DNA of 64,000 nucleotides, taken from assembly GCA_018657955.1 (NCBI GenBank), contig JABHWD010000020.1, positions 62,001-126,000 of the forward strand, given 5' to 3'. A model generated the notes under the pieces. The model was not told the origin of the DNA and ran no database searches. It saw only the letters and a list, made by a program, of their open reading frames with translations. Every line of letters begins with the position of its first letter. Positions within the stretch are counted from its first letter, which is position 1. The position numbers and the translations under genes are program-made. This document shows positions 39,468-49,219 of the stretch, one piece after another. Source of the stretch: Flavobacteriaceae bacterium. GTDB taxonomy: Bacteria; Bacteroidota; Bacteroidia; Flavobacteriales; Flavobacteriaceae.

Positions 39468-40280
39468 ATGTCAAATAATTTATTAAAAGGGAAAAGGGGA
39501 ATTATTTTTGGAGCATTGGATGAGAGTTCAATTGCTTGGATAACTGCAGAGAGAGTTCATCAAGAAGGCGGCACATTTGTTTTATCTAATGCACCTGTTG
39601 CAATAAGAATGGGACAAATCAATGAGCTTGCAAAGAAAACTAATTCACAAGTTATTGCAGCTGATGCTACTTCATTAGAAGAGCTTGAAAACTTAGTAAA
39701 TGAGTCAATGAAGATTCTTGGTGGTAAATTAGATTTTGTTTTGCATTCAATAGGAATGTCAATCAATGTTAGAAAAGGGAGACATTATACAGATCAAAAA
39801 TATGAATGGACTCAAAAAGGTACAGATATTTCAGCAATGTCATTTCATAAAGTAATGCAGATCTTATATAAGCAAGATGCAATGAATAAATGGGGAAGCA
39901 TAGTTGCCTTAACCTATATGGCTTCTCAAAGAGTTTTCCCAGATTATAATGATATGGCAGATAATAAAGCATATTTGGAGAGTATTGCAAGGAGTTTTGG
40001 GTATTTCTTTGGAAAAGACAAGAAAGTTAGAGTAAATACTATCTCCCAATCTCCAACACCTACAACTGCAGGAATGGGAGTTAAAGGTTTTGATAGCTTT
40101 ATTACCTATGCAGAGAAAATGTCGCCATTAGGGAATGCTACTGCTCTTGACTGCGCAAACTATACAGTTTCCCTATTTAGCGACCTCACCAAAAGAGTTA
40201 CTCTTCAAAACCTCTATAATGATGGAGGCTTTAGTAATATGGGGGTAAGCGATGCCATAATTGACGATATAACAGAATAA
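39468..40280 (+). CDS. fabI: Enoyl-[acyl-carrier-protein] reductase (FabI)
   Basis: Reduces the enoyl-ACP double bond in the last step of each fatty acid elongation cycle. It has 270 residues with a short-chain-dehydrogenase fold. GKRGIIFGALDESSIAWITA binds NAD(P)H, VLHSIGMS follows, and the catalytic Tyr-x6-Lys appears as YNDMADNK. SQSPTPTTAG supplies the substrate loop. The GALDESSIAW form is typical of FabI and argues against other SDR enzymes. Confidence 0.95.
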   Translation: MSNNLLKGKRGIIFGALDESSIAWITAERVHQEGGTFVLSNAPVAIRMGQINELAKKTNSQVIAADATSLEELENLVNESMKILGGKLDFVLHSIGMSINVRKGRHYTDQKYEWTQKGTDISAMSFHKVMQILYKQDAMNKWGSIVALTYMASQRVFPDYNDMADNKAYLESIARSFGYFFGKDKKVRVNTISQSPTPTTAGMGVKGFDSFITYAEKMSPLGNATALDCANYTVSLFSDLTKRVTLQNLYNDGGFSNMGVSDAIIDDITE

Positions 40281-40309
40281 AATTAATATACTAACTTAAA
40301 TACTTAAGC

Positions 40310-43300
40310 ATGAAAAAAAATTACATTTTAACACTTTTGATTTCATTTCTATTTGCTTTTAGCTTTCAAGCACAAGTTGTGGTTGGTGAAGGGACAGTTG
40401 TAAATGAAGAAATGCCTATAGAACCTTTTTATAAATTCTCTTATTCTCAGGTAATTTATACAGCAAATGATATAAATGCCTCAGGTAGTATTACAGGGCT
40501 GAAATATAATGCAAATACTGAAACTGATCTAGCTAACAGTGACTACTGGGATATTTGGGTAGGACATACTTCACTTGATGCACATGGTGCTGCATTTGTT
40601 GATATTTCAGAATTAACACAAGTCTATAGTGGCAATGTTACTATTTCAGAGGGAGAGGTAAGTATTACACTCGATACACCATTTGAGTACAACGGAACGG
40701 ATAATCTTATGGTAGCAGTTAATGAAACATCTAATGTCAATGATGCATATGATTTATCAAGTCATGATTTTTATTGCACTGCAACAACTGGTGTTAATCG
40801 AGGGCTAGTAACGTTTAACGATGGCGCTGTAATAGACCCAAGTAATGTAACTGCAACTCCACAGGCAAGAGAGTCTTATGCAAACATAACTTTTGAGGGG
40901 ATTACACAATCTTGTTCAAACCCACAAGCTGTTACTGTTACTAATGTTACGGATTCTACAGCTGAGGTGAGCTGGACATCTCCAAATGGTGATTCTTGGG
41001 AATATATTGTGTTGGAGGCAGGTGAAGATGCTCCAGGAGAATCAGATACTGGTACTAGTGTAAGTACTACCTATACAACACTAACAGGTTTAAATGATGT
41101 TACAAGTTATATTGTTTATGTAAGAACTGTTTGTAGTAGTGAGGTAAGTGGTTGGATAGAAGCATTCTTTACTACAGATTGTGCTCAGCCGATGGCTATT
41201 CCATTTCATGAAGGATTTAATGGTGATGCTGCAGATCCAGCTAATACTACCATGCCTGCACCTTCAAATAGCGCAGATTGCTGGACAGTTATTGATAATT
41301 CACCTAGTACTGCCCCTAGTAATCAAGGGTGGGTTGTAGGTTATCAATTTGGGACTCCATATGAAGGTGATCGAAGTGCTCGATTATACACAAATTTTAA
41401 TACTGGAGAGAATGATGATTGGTTGATTTCACCTCAGTTAAATTTAACGGGTCAGGAAAGATTAAAATTTAGGGTACTCTCAGCAGATGCTAATGATCTT
41501 AACCATATGGAAGTTTTATTATCACAAAACACTAACGATCCAGCTGATTTTACAGAGGTAATAGTGGAAAATTCACAATTTTCTGCTGAGTGGACACAAA
41601 TAATAGTTGATCTATCGGCTTACTCTAGTGCTAGTTATATTGCATTTCATGTACCACCATCATCACAGGATGGAAATAGTATATACATTGATGAGATTAT
41701 AGTTGAAGTTACCCCTTCTTGTCCTGAACCAACAAATGTTACAATATCTAATTTAACATCTAGTTCAGCTGATGCTTCTTGGGTAGCAGGATCAAGTGGT
41801 GAAACAGCATGGGAATATGTAGTTCAAGATGCTAGTTTAGATGCACCAACAGGTAGTGGTACAGCAGTTAGTACAAATTCTGTAACCCTAACAGGTCTAA
41901 CTCAAGGGGGTGAATATGATTTTTATGTTAGAGCAGATTGTGGAGCAGGAGACTATAGTCCTTATGTTCCAATAAGTGGAGTTTATTTTATGATTCCACC
42001 TGTTGGAGGAGTATGTACAGATCCTCTGATAGTAGATGCTCTACCTTATAATACTACAGATACCACAGCTAATTATCAAGATGATTATAGTGGAAGTGCT
42101 GGTGCAAATTGTGGTGAGTCAGCTGCTTATTATCTAAATGGTGATGATGTAGTTTATGCCTATTCACCGACAAGTGATACTTCTATTAATATTTCTATGA
42201 CTCCAGATGCTACTTATTCTGGAATATTTGTATATGATTCTTGTGATGATATTGGGGTAGAATGTATTGCTGGAATAGGAGTGTCTAACACTGATGAGAG
42301 AGTATTTGATATGAATGTTTATTATGGAAATACTTATTATATAGTAATTTCTACTTGGGCATCTCCGCAGAGTGTTGGATATGATCTTTCAATAACTGAA
42401 AATACATGTTCAGATCCTGTTATTAACTTCAGTGTTAATGCCTGTAACTCTGCTACAGATGAATATACAGTTGATGTTGATATTACAGATATGGGATCAT
42501 CTACACAGTATACTGTTACAGATGATTTAGGAAATGTTCAATATGCGCAAGCTGCAGGTGTACTTACATTTACTTTCACAGGAACTCAAAGTCACATTAT
42601 TACTGTAGAGGGTGATGATGCAAACTGTAATCAGACATATACTGCAATATCTGCTTGTCAAGCTTGTCATGCTAGTGGAATCAATTGTACTCTTGGTGAT
42701 GGATTTTTGGGGCTTGTAATTGGTGATATTGATAACTCAGGTTCTGGATGTTCAGATGATGGATACGGTAATTTCACTACTATGACTACTGATTTAGAAC
42801 AGAATGGCACCTATGATTTAACTATAACTACAGGATATTCAAATCAATATATTCGTGTTTGGATTGATTTGAATGATGACTACGTGTTTGATACTAATTC
42901 AGATGAATTAATATTGGATAATCATCTTATTGCTTCTGTAGGAACATCAACCATTCAGGTAACAATCCCATCAGATGCTAATTTAGGATCTCATGTTATG
43001 AGAGCTAAAGCTAATTGGAATTCTGTAGTACCTGATGATGCTTGTGAGGCAACATCCTATGGTGAAACTGAAGATTATACTGTAGTTATAGTAGAATCAT
43101 TAGGAATAAATGATCTAGAGCTTTCAGATCTTAGAATATATCCAAACCCAGTAGATGGTAATTATGTAACAATTAAATCCCCAATTAATGGAGATAAATA
43201 TGTTAAATTATTTGATATAAATGGTAGAAGGGTGCTTAGTACTACTATCACAGGAGATGTATTAGATATTTCATCTATTAATAGTGGCTTCTATATGGTA

Positions 43301-43351
43301 GAGATTACCATAAATGGATACACAAATATTTCTAAATTAATTATTCAATAG
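40310..43351 (+). CDS. Large secreted T9SS cargo protein with FN3, MAM-like and GEVED domains
   Basis: A 1013-residue extracellular protein. After a signal peptide (to about residue 21, FSFQAQ) comes a beta-rich region of about 180 residues. It is followed by a fibronectin-III domain (about 200-290), a cleaved-adhesin/choice-of-anchor-J domain (CWTVIDNSPSTAPSNQGW, then DDWLISPQL), a second FN3 (about 470-555), and a further beta region. A GEVED domain (YIRVWIDLNDDYVFD) and a type A T9SS tail (LRIYPNPVDGNYVTI) close it. It is probably an adhesin or surface protein; the binding target is unknown. It carries no recognised catalytic domain. Confidence 0.9.
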   Translation: MKKNYILTLLISFLFAFSFQAQVVVGEGTVVNEEMPIEPFYKFSYSQVIYTANDINASGSITGLKYNANTETDLANSDYWDIWVGHTSLDAHGAAFVDISELTQVYSGNVTISEGEVSITLDTPFEYNGTDNLMVAVNETSNVNDAYDLSSHDFYCTATTGVNRGLVTFNDGAVIDPSNVTATPQARESYANITFEGITQSCSNPQAVTVTNVTDSTAEVSWTSPNGDSWEYIVLEAGEDAPGESDTGTSVSTTYTTLTGLNDVTSYIVYVRTVCSSEVSGWIEAFFTTDCAQPMAIPFHEGFNGDAADPANTTMPAPSNSADCWTVIDNSPSTAPSNQGWVVGYQFGTPYEGDRSARLYTNFNTGENDDWLISPQLNLTGQERLKFRVLSADANDLNHMEVLLSQNTNDPADFTEVIVENSQFSAEWTQIIVDLSAYSSASYIAFHVPPSSQDGNSIYIDEIIVEVTPSCPEPTNVTISNLTSSSADASWVAGSSGETAWEYVVQDASLDAPTGSGTAVSTNSVTLTGLTQGGEYDFYVRADCGAGDYSPYVPISGVYFMIPPVGGVCTDPLIVDALPYNTTDTTANYQDDYSGSAGANCGESAAYYLNGDDVVYAYSPTSDTSINISMTPDATYSGIFVYDSCDDIGVECIAGIGVSNTDERVFDMNVYYGNTYYIVISTWASPQSVGYDLSITENTCSDPVINFSVNACNSATDEYTVDVDITDMGSSTQYTVTDDLGNVQYAQAAGVLTFTFTGTQSHIITVEGDDANCNQTYTAISACQACHASGINCTLGDGFLGLVIGDIDNSGSGCSDDGYGNFTTMTTDLEQNGTYDLTITTGYSNQYIRVWIDLNDDYVFDTNSDELILDNHLIASVGTSTIQVTIPSDANLGSHVMRAKANWNSVVPDDACEATSYGETEDYTVVIVESLGINDLELSDLRIYPNPVDGNYVTIKSPINGDKYVKLFDINGRRVLSTTITGDVLDISSINSGFYMVEITINGYTNISKLIIQ

Positions 43352-43370
43352 AACTTTAGAAATAAAATTA

Positions 43371-43405
43371 AAAAAGACCTAGTTTTTAAGCTGGGTCTTT
43401 TTTTT
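43371..43405 (+). terminator. Intrinsic terminator after the T9SS protein gene
   Basis: AAAAAGACCTAG and CTGGGTCTTTTT form a stem with a short TTTTTAAG loop followed by eight T. It lies 20 bp after the stop codon and 30 bp before the glycosyltransferase gene. Confidence 0.85.
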
Positions 43406-43434
43406 ATATCTACTTGTTTGATTAAATTTGATCT

Positions 43435-44442
43435 ATGATTGGAAATAACATTTCTTTTATTATTCCTGTATTCAACAGACCAAATGAGATAAAAGAACTT
43501 CTAGAGAGTTTCACTAAATTATCTTCTGAAAAAGATTTTGAGATTGTAATTATTGAGGATGGATCAACAGATGATTGCCAAGGAGTTATAAAGGATTTTA
43601 AGAATCAATTAAGTATATCTTACTATAAAAAAGGCAATACAGGTCCTGGTGATTCTAGAAATTATGGAATGAAAAAAGCAAAAGGAAATTATTTTATAAT
43701 ATTAGACTCAGATTGCTTATTGCCAGAAGATTACATGCAACATGTTATTTATAACTTGAATAACAATTATGTTGATTGTTTTGGAGGTGTTGATGGATCT
43801 CATGAATCTTTTAGTGATTACCAAAAAGCTGTTAGTTTTTCAATGACATCTTTTTTGACTACTGGTGGAATAAGAGGAGGGAAGTATAAGAAAAAATTAT
43901 TTCAGCCAAGAAGTTTTAATATGGGAATCTCTAAAGATGCCTTTTTAAAATCAAATGGATTTGGGAATATACATCCCGGAGAAGACCCTGATTTATCTAT
44001 TAGACTTAATCAATTAGGTTTTAAAACAGCATTATATGCTGATGTTCTAGTTTATCACAAGAGAAGGATTACCATTAGTAGTTTCTTTAAACAAGTATAT
44101 AAGTTTGGATTGGTTAGACCAATATTAAATCATTGGCACCCTAAGTCATCTAGATTGATGTATTATTTCCCGACCTTTGCTCTGGTTTACTTAATTTTTT
44201 CAATAATAGAGCTGATTAAAGGAAATTACATTCCATTATTTATAATCTTTATATACATGATATTAATCTTAATTTCATCAACATACTCTAATAGGAGTTT
44301 TAAGATAGGGTTGTTATCAATTATTACCAGTGCTATTCAAATTTTAGGTTACGGTTATGGGTATTTAAAATCAAGTACCATATTAATTTTTAACAAAAAA
44401 AATATAGAAAAGGTTTTCCCGGAAGTTTTTTTTACTAAATAA
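43435..44442 (+). CDS. Glycosyltransferase family 2 with C-terminal membrane segments
   Basis: A 335-residue GT-A enzyme. The nucleotide-sugar region is ISFIIPVFNRPNEIKELLES, then VIIEDGSTDD. The metal-binding motif is LDSDCLLPEDY. GGVDGSHESFSDYQKAVSFS is reminiscent of O-antigen or EPS-type transferases. Two or three hydrophobic segments from about 245 anchor the C-terminus. The donor and acceptor cannot be told. It opens a tight series with the YbbR-like and coaE genes. Confidence 0.9.
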   Translation: MIGNNISFIIPVFNRPNEIKELLESFTKLSSEKDFEIVIIEDGSTDDCQGVIKDFKNQLSISYYKKGNTGPGDSRNYGMKKAKGNYFIILDSDCLLPEDYMQHVIYNLNNNYVDCFGGVDGSHESFSDYQKAVSFSMTSFLTTGGIRGGKYKKKLFQPRSFNMGISKDAFLKSNGFGNIHPGEDPDLSIRLNQLGFKTALYADVLVYHKRRITISSFFKQVYKFGLVRPILNHWHPKSSRLMYYFPTFALVYLIFSIIELIKGNYIPLFIIFIYMILILISSTYSNRSFKIGLLSIITSAIQILGYGYGYLKSSTILIFNKKNIEKVFPEVFFTK

Positions 44443-44447
44443 GAAAG

Positions 44448-45395
44448 ATGTTTAAAAAGATAAGATCAGTATATAAGACCAGGAAATTCAATGTTTTTGT
44501 GTTTTTTGTGCTATTAGCTCTAATTTATTCTATGACCTCTAAGTTGACATCTAATTATACTAAAACTATAGTATTTGTCGTAAAACCAGTGGATGTTCCA
44601 TCAGATCAAGTTGTATTAGATCAATCAATTGACAGTATAGGGCTTGAATTAGAAACTTATGGGTATAATTTAGCTAAATACTACATAGATCAACCAATAA
44701 TAGAAATTTCACTTAATGATTTGAATAAAGTCAAATCAAAATATCAATGGACCAAACAAAGGAATTTTTCAGATTTACAGTCAAAATTTAATAAATCTAT
44801 TAGGTTAGTCTCATCTTCAGTTGACCAAATAGATTTTACCATTGAACAATATGAATCAAAAAAAGTTCCAGTAGAATTAAAACTAGAGCTAGACTATAAA
44901 TCTGGATTTGATTCCTTTAATGAATATAAATTATCAAAGGATTCAATAATGATAACTGGGCCGAATTCATTAATTGATACAATTAATATGATACAAACTC
45001 ATAAATTAGTATTAAATCAAATAGACTCAGAAATTAATGCTAAAATTAGAATTAAACCACCAGAAAATAGTAACATAACACATTCCGACACAGAATTAGA
45101 TTTTCAGTTGAAAGTAGAGAAATTTACAGAAGAGTCTATAAAGGTTCCTATAACTATTGTAAATATTGATGATAACATGAAAATAAACTATTACCCCAAG
45201 GTAGTATCTGTTTTATATAGGGTTAGTATAAGAGAGTATAAATCTGTTAATCCAATGGATTTTAGAGTAGAATGTGATTTGAATACAATTAATAGAGATA
45301 ATTCAGTATTAATTTCAAGTATTACAAAAAAACCTAGCAATGTTAGAAAATGTAGAATAGAAAATAATCAAATTCAATATGTAATTATACAATGA
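44448..45395 (+). CDS. YbbR-like domain protein
   Basis: A 315-residue protein with one N-terminal helix (about 15-30) and an extracytoplasmic region containing YbbR-like beta repeats, such as KKVPVELKLELDYKSGF and ITGPNSLIDTINMIQT. In Firmicutes the YbbR protein CdaR regulates cyclic-di-AMP synthesis. No cyclase gene is seen here, so that role is not assumed. It overlaps coaE by 4 bp (ATGA), a pairing frequent in flavobacteria. Confidence 0.75.
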   Translation: MFKKIRSVYKTRKFNVFVFFVLLALIYSMTSKLTSNYTKTIVFVVKPVDVPSDQVVLDQSIDSIGLELETYGYNLAKYYIDQPIIEISLNDLNKVKSKYQWTKQRNFSDLQSKFNKSIRLVSSSVDQIDFTIEQYESKKVPVELKLELDYKSGFDSFNEYKLSKDSIMITGPNSLIDTINMIQTHKLVLNQIDSEINAKIRIKPPENSNITHSDTELDFQLKVEKFTEESIKVPITIVNIDDNMKINYYPKVVSVLYRVSIREYKSVNPMDFRVECDLNTINRDNSVLISSITKKPSNVRKCRIENNQIQYVIIQ

Positions 45396-45976
45396 TAAAA
45401 GTTGCTATAACAGGAGGAATTGGGACAGGTAAAACAACTATTTTAAGTATGTTCGCAGATAAGGGTATCCCTGTATTTAATTCTGATGAGATTGCGAGAG
45501 AAATAATGAATACTAATCCCTTACTAAAGAATGAGATTATAACAGCTTTTGGAAATAAGGCATATGATAAAAATAAACTAAACAAAAAGTATTTATCAAA
45601 TGTTGTTTTTAATAATGAGACTTTATTAAAAAAAATAAACTCTATAGTTCATCCTTATGTTGCTAATGAACTCAACTCCTGGATAAAAAAACAAGATTCT
45701 AAATACATAATGTATGAATCTGCAATTATTTTTGAAAACCAAGGAGAAGGGTTTTTCGATAAAATTATATGTGTAACTGCCCCTGAAGATGATATAATTT
45801 CTAGAGTAATGGAAAGAAATAATTTTTCAAAAGACAAGATAAAATCAATAATTAACAAGCAATTACCCAACGAAGTAAAGACTCAAAAATCTGATTATGT
45901 TATAGAAAATGTAGATATTTCAAAGTTGTCAGACAGAGTGTTAGAAATTCATAATAACATAATTGATTCAAACTAA
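45392..45976 (+). CDS. coaE: Dephospho-CoA kinase
   Basis: Phosphorylates dephospho-CoA to finish coenzyme A. It has 194 residues of normal length. The P-loop is TGGIGTGKTTI at residues 7-17. FNSDEIAREIM, VHPYVANELNSWI and VTAPEDDIISRVMERN follow the kinase pattern. It is translationally coupled to the YbbR-like gene. Confidence 0.95.
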   Translation: MIKVAITGGIGTGKTTILSMFADKGIPVFNSDEIAREIMNTNPLLKNEIITAFGNKAYDKNKLNKKYLSNVVFNNETLLKKINSIVHPYVANELNSWIKKQDSKYIMYESAIIFENQGEGFFDKIICVTAPEDDIISRVMERNNFSKDKIKSIINKQLPNEVKTQKSDYVIENVDISKLSDRVLEIHNNIIDSN

Positions 45977-46025
45977 TTCTTCTTAAATCATATGTTAACG
46001 ATAGGTTAAATTAATTAATCCATTA

Positions 46026-46033
46026 TAATTTTG
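46026..46033 (+). promoter_or_regulatory. TAnnTTTG promoter element of the kinase-regulator pair
   Basis: TAATTTTG fits the Bacteroidota -7 consensus. It ends 15 bp before the ATG at 46049 and probably drives both the kinase and the response regulator. Confidence 0.5.
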
Positions 46034-46048
46034 CATTAAATTTGATTT

Positions 46049-47617
46049 ATGAGTAAAAAAACCCTTATTCTTTTAATTACATTAATGAGCGTATCATTAA
46101 TAGGGATTATTATTATCCAAAGTTTTTTTATTACGGAGATTTACAGAGATAATGAGAAGAAATTTAATGCAAATTGTAATATTTCATTATCTGAAGGAAT
46201 TACATGGTTAGAAAAAAGAGAATTTAGACGTTATGTAGTAAAATTTAGAGATTTAATAAGTAGCGGAGGAGTTATAGATACAACTGCTATAAACAGTTTG
46301 TACATTATTAAAGAGGATAAAGATAATAATGAAGTAATGATGTATAGAAATGCATCTATTGAAGAAAACCTTAAGTTTCCTCAATTTTGGAATGTTTTAG
46401 CAGATAGTCTTAGTATAAAGAGAGTTTCTAATGAAAGAGAAACAAAAATTCTTAAGATTCAAAATGAAAATGAATATTCAGGAATAAGCTCTGAGAAATT
46501 TCTTTCAAAGATTGGAGAAATTTCAAAAAGTAAAGAAATTCTATTTGAAACTGCATATCATGACCTTGCAAAAAGAAATTCAATTGAAAGAAGAGTTGGA
46601 AATGTAAAGGCCTTAAATAATTTCTTGAAATATAGATTTAAAAGATTTAATATTGATATTCCATTTGAATTTGCAATATTCGATAGAGATTCACTAACTA
46701 GCGTTAAATCTGAAAACTTCCACTTAGATAAAAATACTTTTGCCTCAGCTCTTTTTACAGATGAGAATGATGAGAGTAATTATATTATAAAAGTAAATTT
46801 TCCAAAAAGAACACCCTTTTTGGTTGCACCGGTAATTTCAATTGCTTTGGTTTCAATTATTTTTACTGTGATAATAATAATCGTGTACATCTATACTGTA
46901 CTCATTCTATTAAGACAAAGACAGATTTCTCAAATCAAAACAGATTTCATTAATAATATGACTCATGAATTTAAAACTCCTATAGCCACTATTAGTTTAG
47001 CTTTAGATTCTATAAAGAACCCGAAAATCATTAAGAATGAGAGTTTAATTAAAAAATATTTAAAAATGATTAAGGATGAGAATGAAAGAATGCATGACCA
47101 GGTTGTAAATCTTCTAAGAATTTCTCAATTAGAAAAGAGAGAGCTAAGTATTGATAAAACTAATTTGGATATAAATGAATTAATAAAGATTGCAGTTTCT
47201 CATGTACAATTATTGTTAGAAAACGAAAAAGGTTCTATAAATTTAAATTTAAATGCAGATAAGCCAGAGATATATGGAAGTGAAACTCATTTAATAAATG
47301 TTATGGTTAATATTATAGATAATGCAATTAAATACTGTGATAAAGCACCAGAAATTGAGGTTTCTACTGAAAATATTGCAGATAAGATTGTATTAAAAAT
47401 TAAAGACAATGGAGTAGGGATGTCTAAAAAAGTACAAAAGAAGATTTTTGAAAAATTTTATAGAGAACAAACAGGAGATTTACATAACATAAAAGGTCAT
47501 GGTCTTGGTTTAGCATATGTAAAAAAAATAATAGATTATCATAATGGAAAAATAATTTTAGAAAGCGCATTAAACAAGGGTACAATATTTTCAATAGAAT
47601 TGTTTGCCAATAAATAA
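46049..47617 (+). CDS. Sensor histidine kinase (RprX-like)
   Basis: A 522-residue membrane kinase. Two transmembrane helices (about 7-29 and 258-288) flank a sensor domain of about 230 residues outside the cytoplasm. The H-box is NNMTHEFKTPIATISLALDS with His306. The ATPase domain has N-box VNIIDNAIKYC, G1 KDNGVGMSKK, and G2 KGHGLGLAYVKKII. The adjacent OmpR-type regulator starts 6 bp later. The stimulus is unknown. The pair resembles RprX-RprY of this phylum. Confidence 0.92.
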   Translation: MSKKTLILLITLMSVSLIGIIIIQSFFITEIYRDNEKKFNANCNISLSEGITWLEKREFRRYVVKFRDLISSGGVIDTTAINSLYIIKEDKDNNEVMMYRNASIEENLKFPQFWNVLADSLSIKRVSNERETKILKIQNENEYSGISSEKFLSKIGEISKSKEILFETAYHDLAKRNSIERRVGNVKALNNFLKYRFKRFNIDIPFEFAIFDRDSLTSVKSENFHLDKNTFASALFTDENDESNYIIKVNFPKRTPFLVAPVISIALVSIIFTVIIIIVYIYTVLILLRQRQISQIKTDFINNMTHEFKTPIATISLALDSIKNPKIIKNESLIKKYLKMIKDENERMHDQVVNLLRISQLEKRELSIDKTNLDINELIKIAVSHVQLLLENEKGSINLNLNADKPEIYGSETHLINVMVNIIDNAIKYCDKAPEIEVSTENIADKIVLKIKDNGVGMSKKVQKKIFEKFYREQTGDLHNIKGHGLGLAYVKKIIDYHNGKIILESALNKGTIFSIELFANK

Positions 47618-47623
47618 TATATC

Positions 47624-48322
47624 ATGAATGATAAAAAAAGAATTTTATTAGTTGAAGACGATCCAAATTTTGGTATTATTCTTCGAGATTTTTTAAATAT
47701 GAATGATTATGATGTTGTTTTAGCAAAAAATGGAATGGAGGGGTTTGAAAAGTTTAAAAAATACGATTTTCATATATGCATACTTGATGTTATGATGCCT
47801 TATAAGGATGGATTTACTTTAGTTGGAGAGATAAAAGAAATTAACCAAGATATTCCAATAATTTTTCTAACGGCTAAATCTTTAAAAGAGGATGTTTTAA
47901 AAGGCTATAAAATTGGTGCAGATGACTATCTTAAGAAGCCTTTTGATAGTGATGTTTTATTGTATAAGATTAAGGCAATTCTAAAAAGAAATAAGCTAAG
48001 TTCAATTTTAGATACAGATGAGCATGAATTTAAGTTTAGTTCTTTCGAATTTAATTCTAAACTAAGACATCTTAAATTTAAGGACAATAAACATACTAAA
48101 TTATCGCCTAAAGAGAATATGTTGTTAAAGATGTTGCTGCTACACAAAAATGATCTAATGCCTAGAGAATTGGCTTTAACAAGGATTTGGAGAGATGACA
48201 ATTATTTTACTTCTAGAAGTATGGATGTTTATATCGCAAAACTAAGAAAACAGCTAGAGATAGATCCAAATGTTAAAATAAACAATATTCACGGAGAAGG
48301 TTTTCGACTAGTTTCCGATTAG
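47624..48322 (+). CDS. Response regulator, OmpR/PhoB family (RprY-like)
   Basis: A 232-residue transcription regulator. The receiver domain has the acidic pair EDD at 11-13, the phospho-acceptor Asp55 in ICILDVMMPY, Thr in FLTAK and Lys in KKPF. The C-terminal winged helix spans from about 135 (KLSPKENMLLKMLLLH, then SRSMDVYIAKLRKQLE). It is cotranscribed with the histidine kinase. The last 15 bp overlap miaA on the opposite strand. Confidence 0.93.
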   Translation: MNDKKRILLVEDDPNFGIILRDFLNMNDYDVVLAKNGMEGFEKFKKYDFHICILDVMMPYKDGFTLVGEIKEINQDIPIIFLTAKSLKEDVLKGYKIGADDYLKKPFDSDVLLYKIKAILKRNKLSSILDTDEHEFKFSSFEFNSKLRHLKFKDNKHTKLSPKENMLLKMLLLHKNDLMPRELALTRIWRDDNYFTSRSMDVYIAKLRKQLEIDPNVKINNIHGEGFRLVSD

Positions 48323-49216
48323 ACTTTTGATATATGCTATAACTTTTTCAAAAGTATAGTCTGGAGTTATCCATTCTACTCTATCAATTGATTTAAACCA
48401 AGTTAATTGTCTTTTAGCATATCTTCTTGTATTCTTTTTAATTTCATTTATACACTCATCTAAAGAATATTTATCTTCTATATAATTAAAGACTTCACTG
48501 TAGCCAATTGTATTCAATGTATTTAAACCTTTTAAGGTATAAAGTTCTTTCACTTCATTAATTAGACCGCTTTCAACCATATTGTCAACACGAGTATTAA
48601 TTTTTTTATACAAATCTAATCTCTCTTGATTCATCCCTAATACTATTATATTAAAATCTCTTTTTTTCTTTTTCTTTTTCAAAAAACTTGAATATGATTT
48701 TCCTGTTGATATAGAAACTTCTAACGCCCTAATTAATCTTCTAGGATTATTTATATCTATACTTCTATACGATGAAGGGTCTAATAGTTTTAATTTTTCT
48801 TGCAGTTTTTTTATTCCTTTTAATTCTAAATCTAAATAAAGTGAATTTCTAACCTCTGTACTTATTCCCGGCATTTCATCTAATCCATATAAAACAGTAT
48901 TTATATATAATCCAGACCCACCTACAAGAATGGCTATATCATTTTTATTGAAGATTGATTCTATAGACTTTAAAGCATCTTTCTCATAATCATATATGTT
49001 ATAATCATCATTAACACTTTTATTATTTATTAAGTGATGTTTAATGCTATTAAGTTCAGAAGTTGATGGTTTTGCAGTTCCAATATTCATTTCTTTATAA
49101 AATTGTCGTGAGTCTGCAGATACGATTTCAGTTTTAAAATAATTAGCAATCTTAATTGCTAAAGTTGTTTTTCCTATTGCTGTAGGACCTATAATGGTTA
49201 TCAGGTGTTTTCCCAT
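48308..49216 (-). CDS. miaA: tRNA dimethylallyltransferase
   Basis: Adds a dimethylallyl group to A37 of tRNAs reading U-initial codons. It has 302 residues. The P-loop GPTAIGKTTLAIKI (10-23) varies slightly from the common GPTASGKT. The catalytic Asp lies in VSADSRQFYKEMNIGTAKPS, and ILVGGSGLYINTVLYGL and KRQLTWFKS are also present. It is the last gene of a five-gene minus-strand operon. Confidence 0.96.
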   Translation of the reverse strand: MGKHLITIIGPTAIGKTTLAIKIANYFKTEIVSADSRQFYKEMNIGTAKPSTSELNSIKHHLINNKSVNDDYNIYDYEKDALKSIESIFNKNDIAILVGGSGLYINTVLYGLDEMPGISTEVRNSLYLDLELKGIKKLQEKLKLLDPSSYRSIDINNPRRLIRALEVSISTGKSYSSFLKKKKKKRDFNIIVLGMNQERLDLYKKINTRVDNMVESGLINEVKELYTLKGLNTLNTIGYSEVFNYIEDKYSLDECINEIKKNTRRYAKRQLTWFKSIDRVEWITPDYTFEKVIAYIKSLIGN

Positions 49217-49219
49217 TGA

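Noticed and set aside
48650-48690. Poly-lysine run in MiaA as a possible frameshift site
   Set aside because: The A/T-rich tract is in frame on both sides with conserved MiaA motifs before and after it; it is simply a lysine-rich loop.
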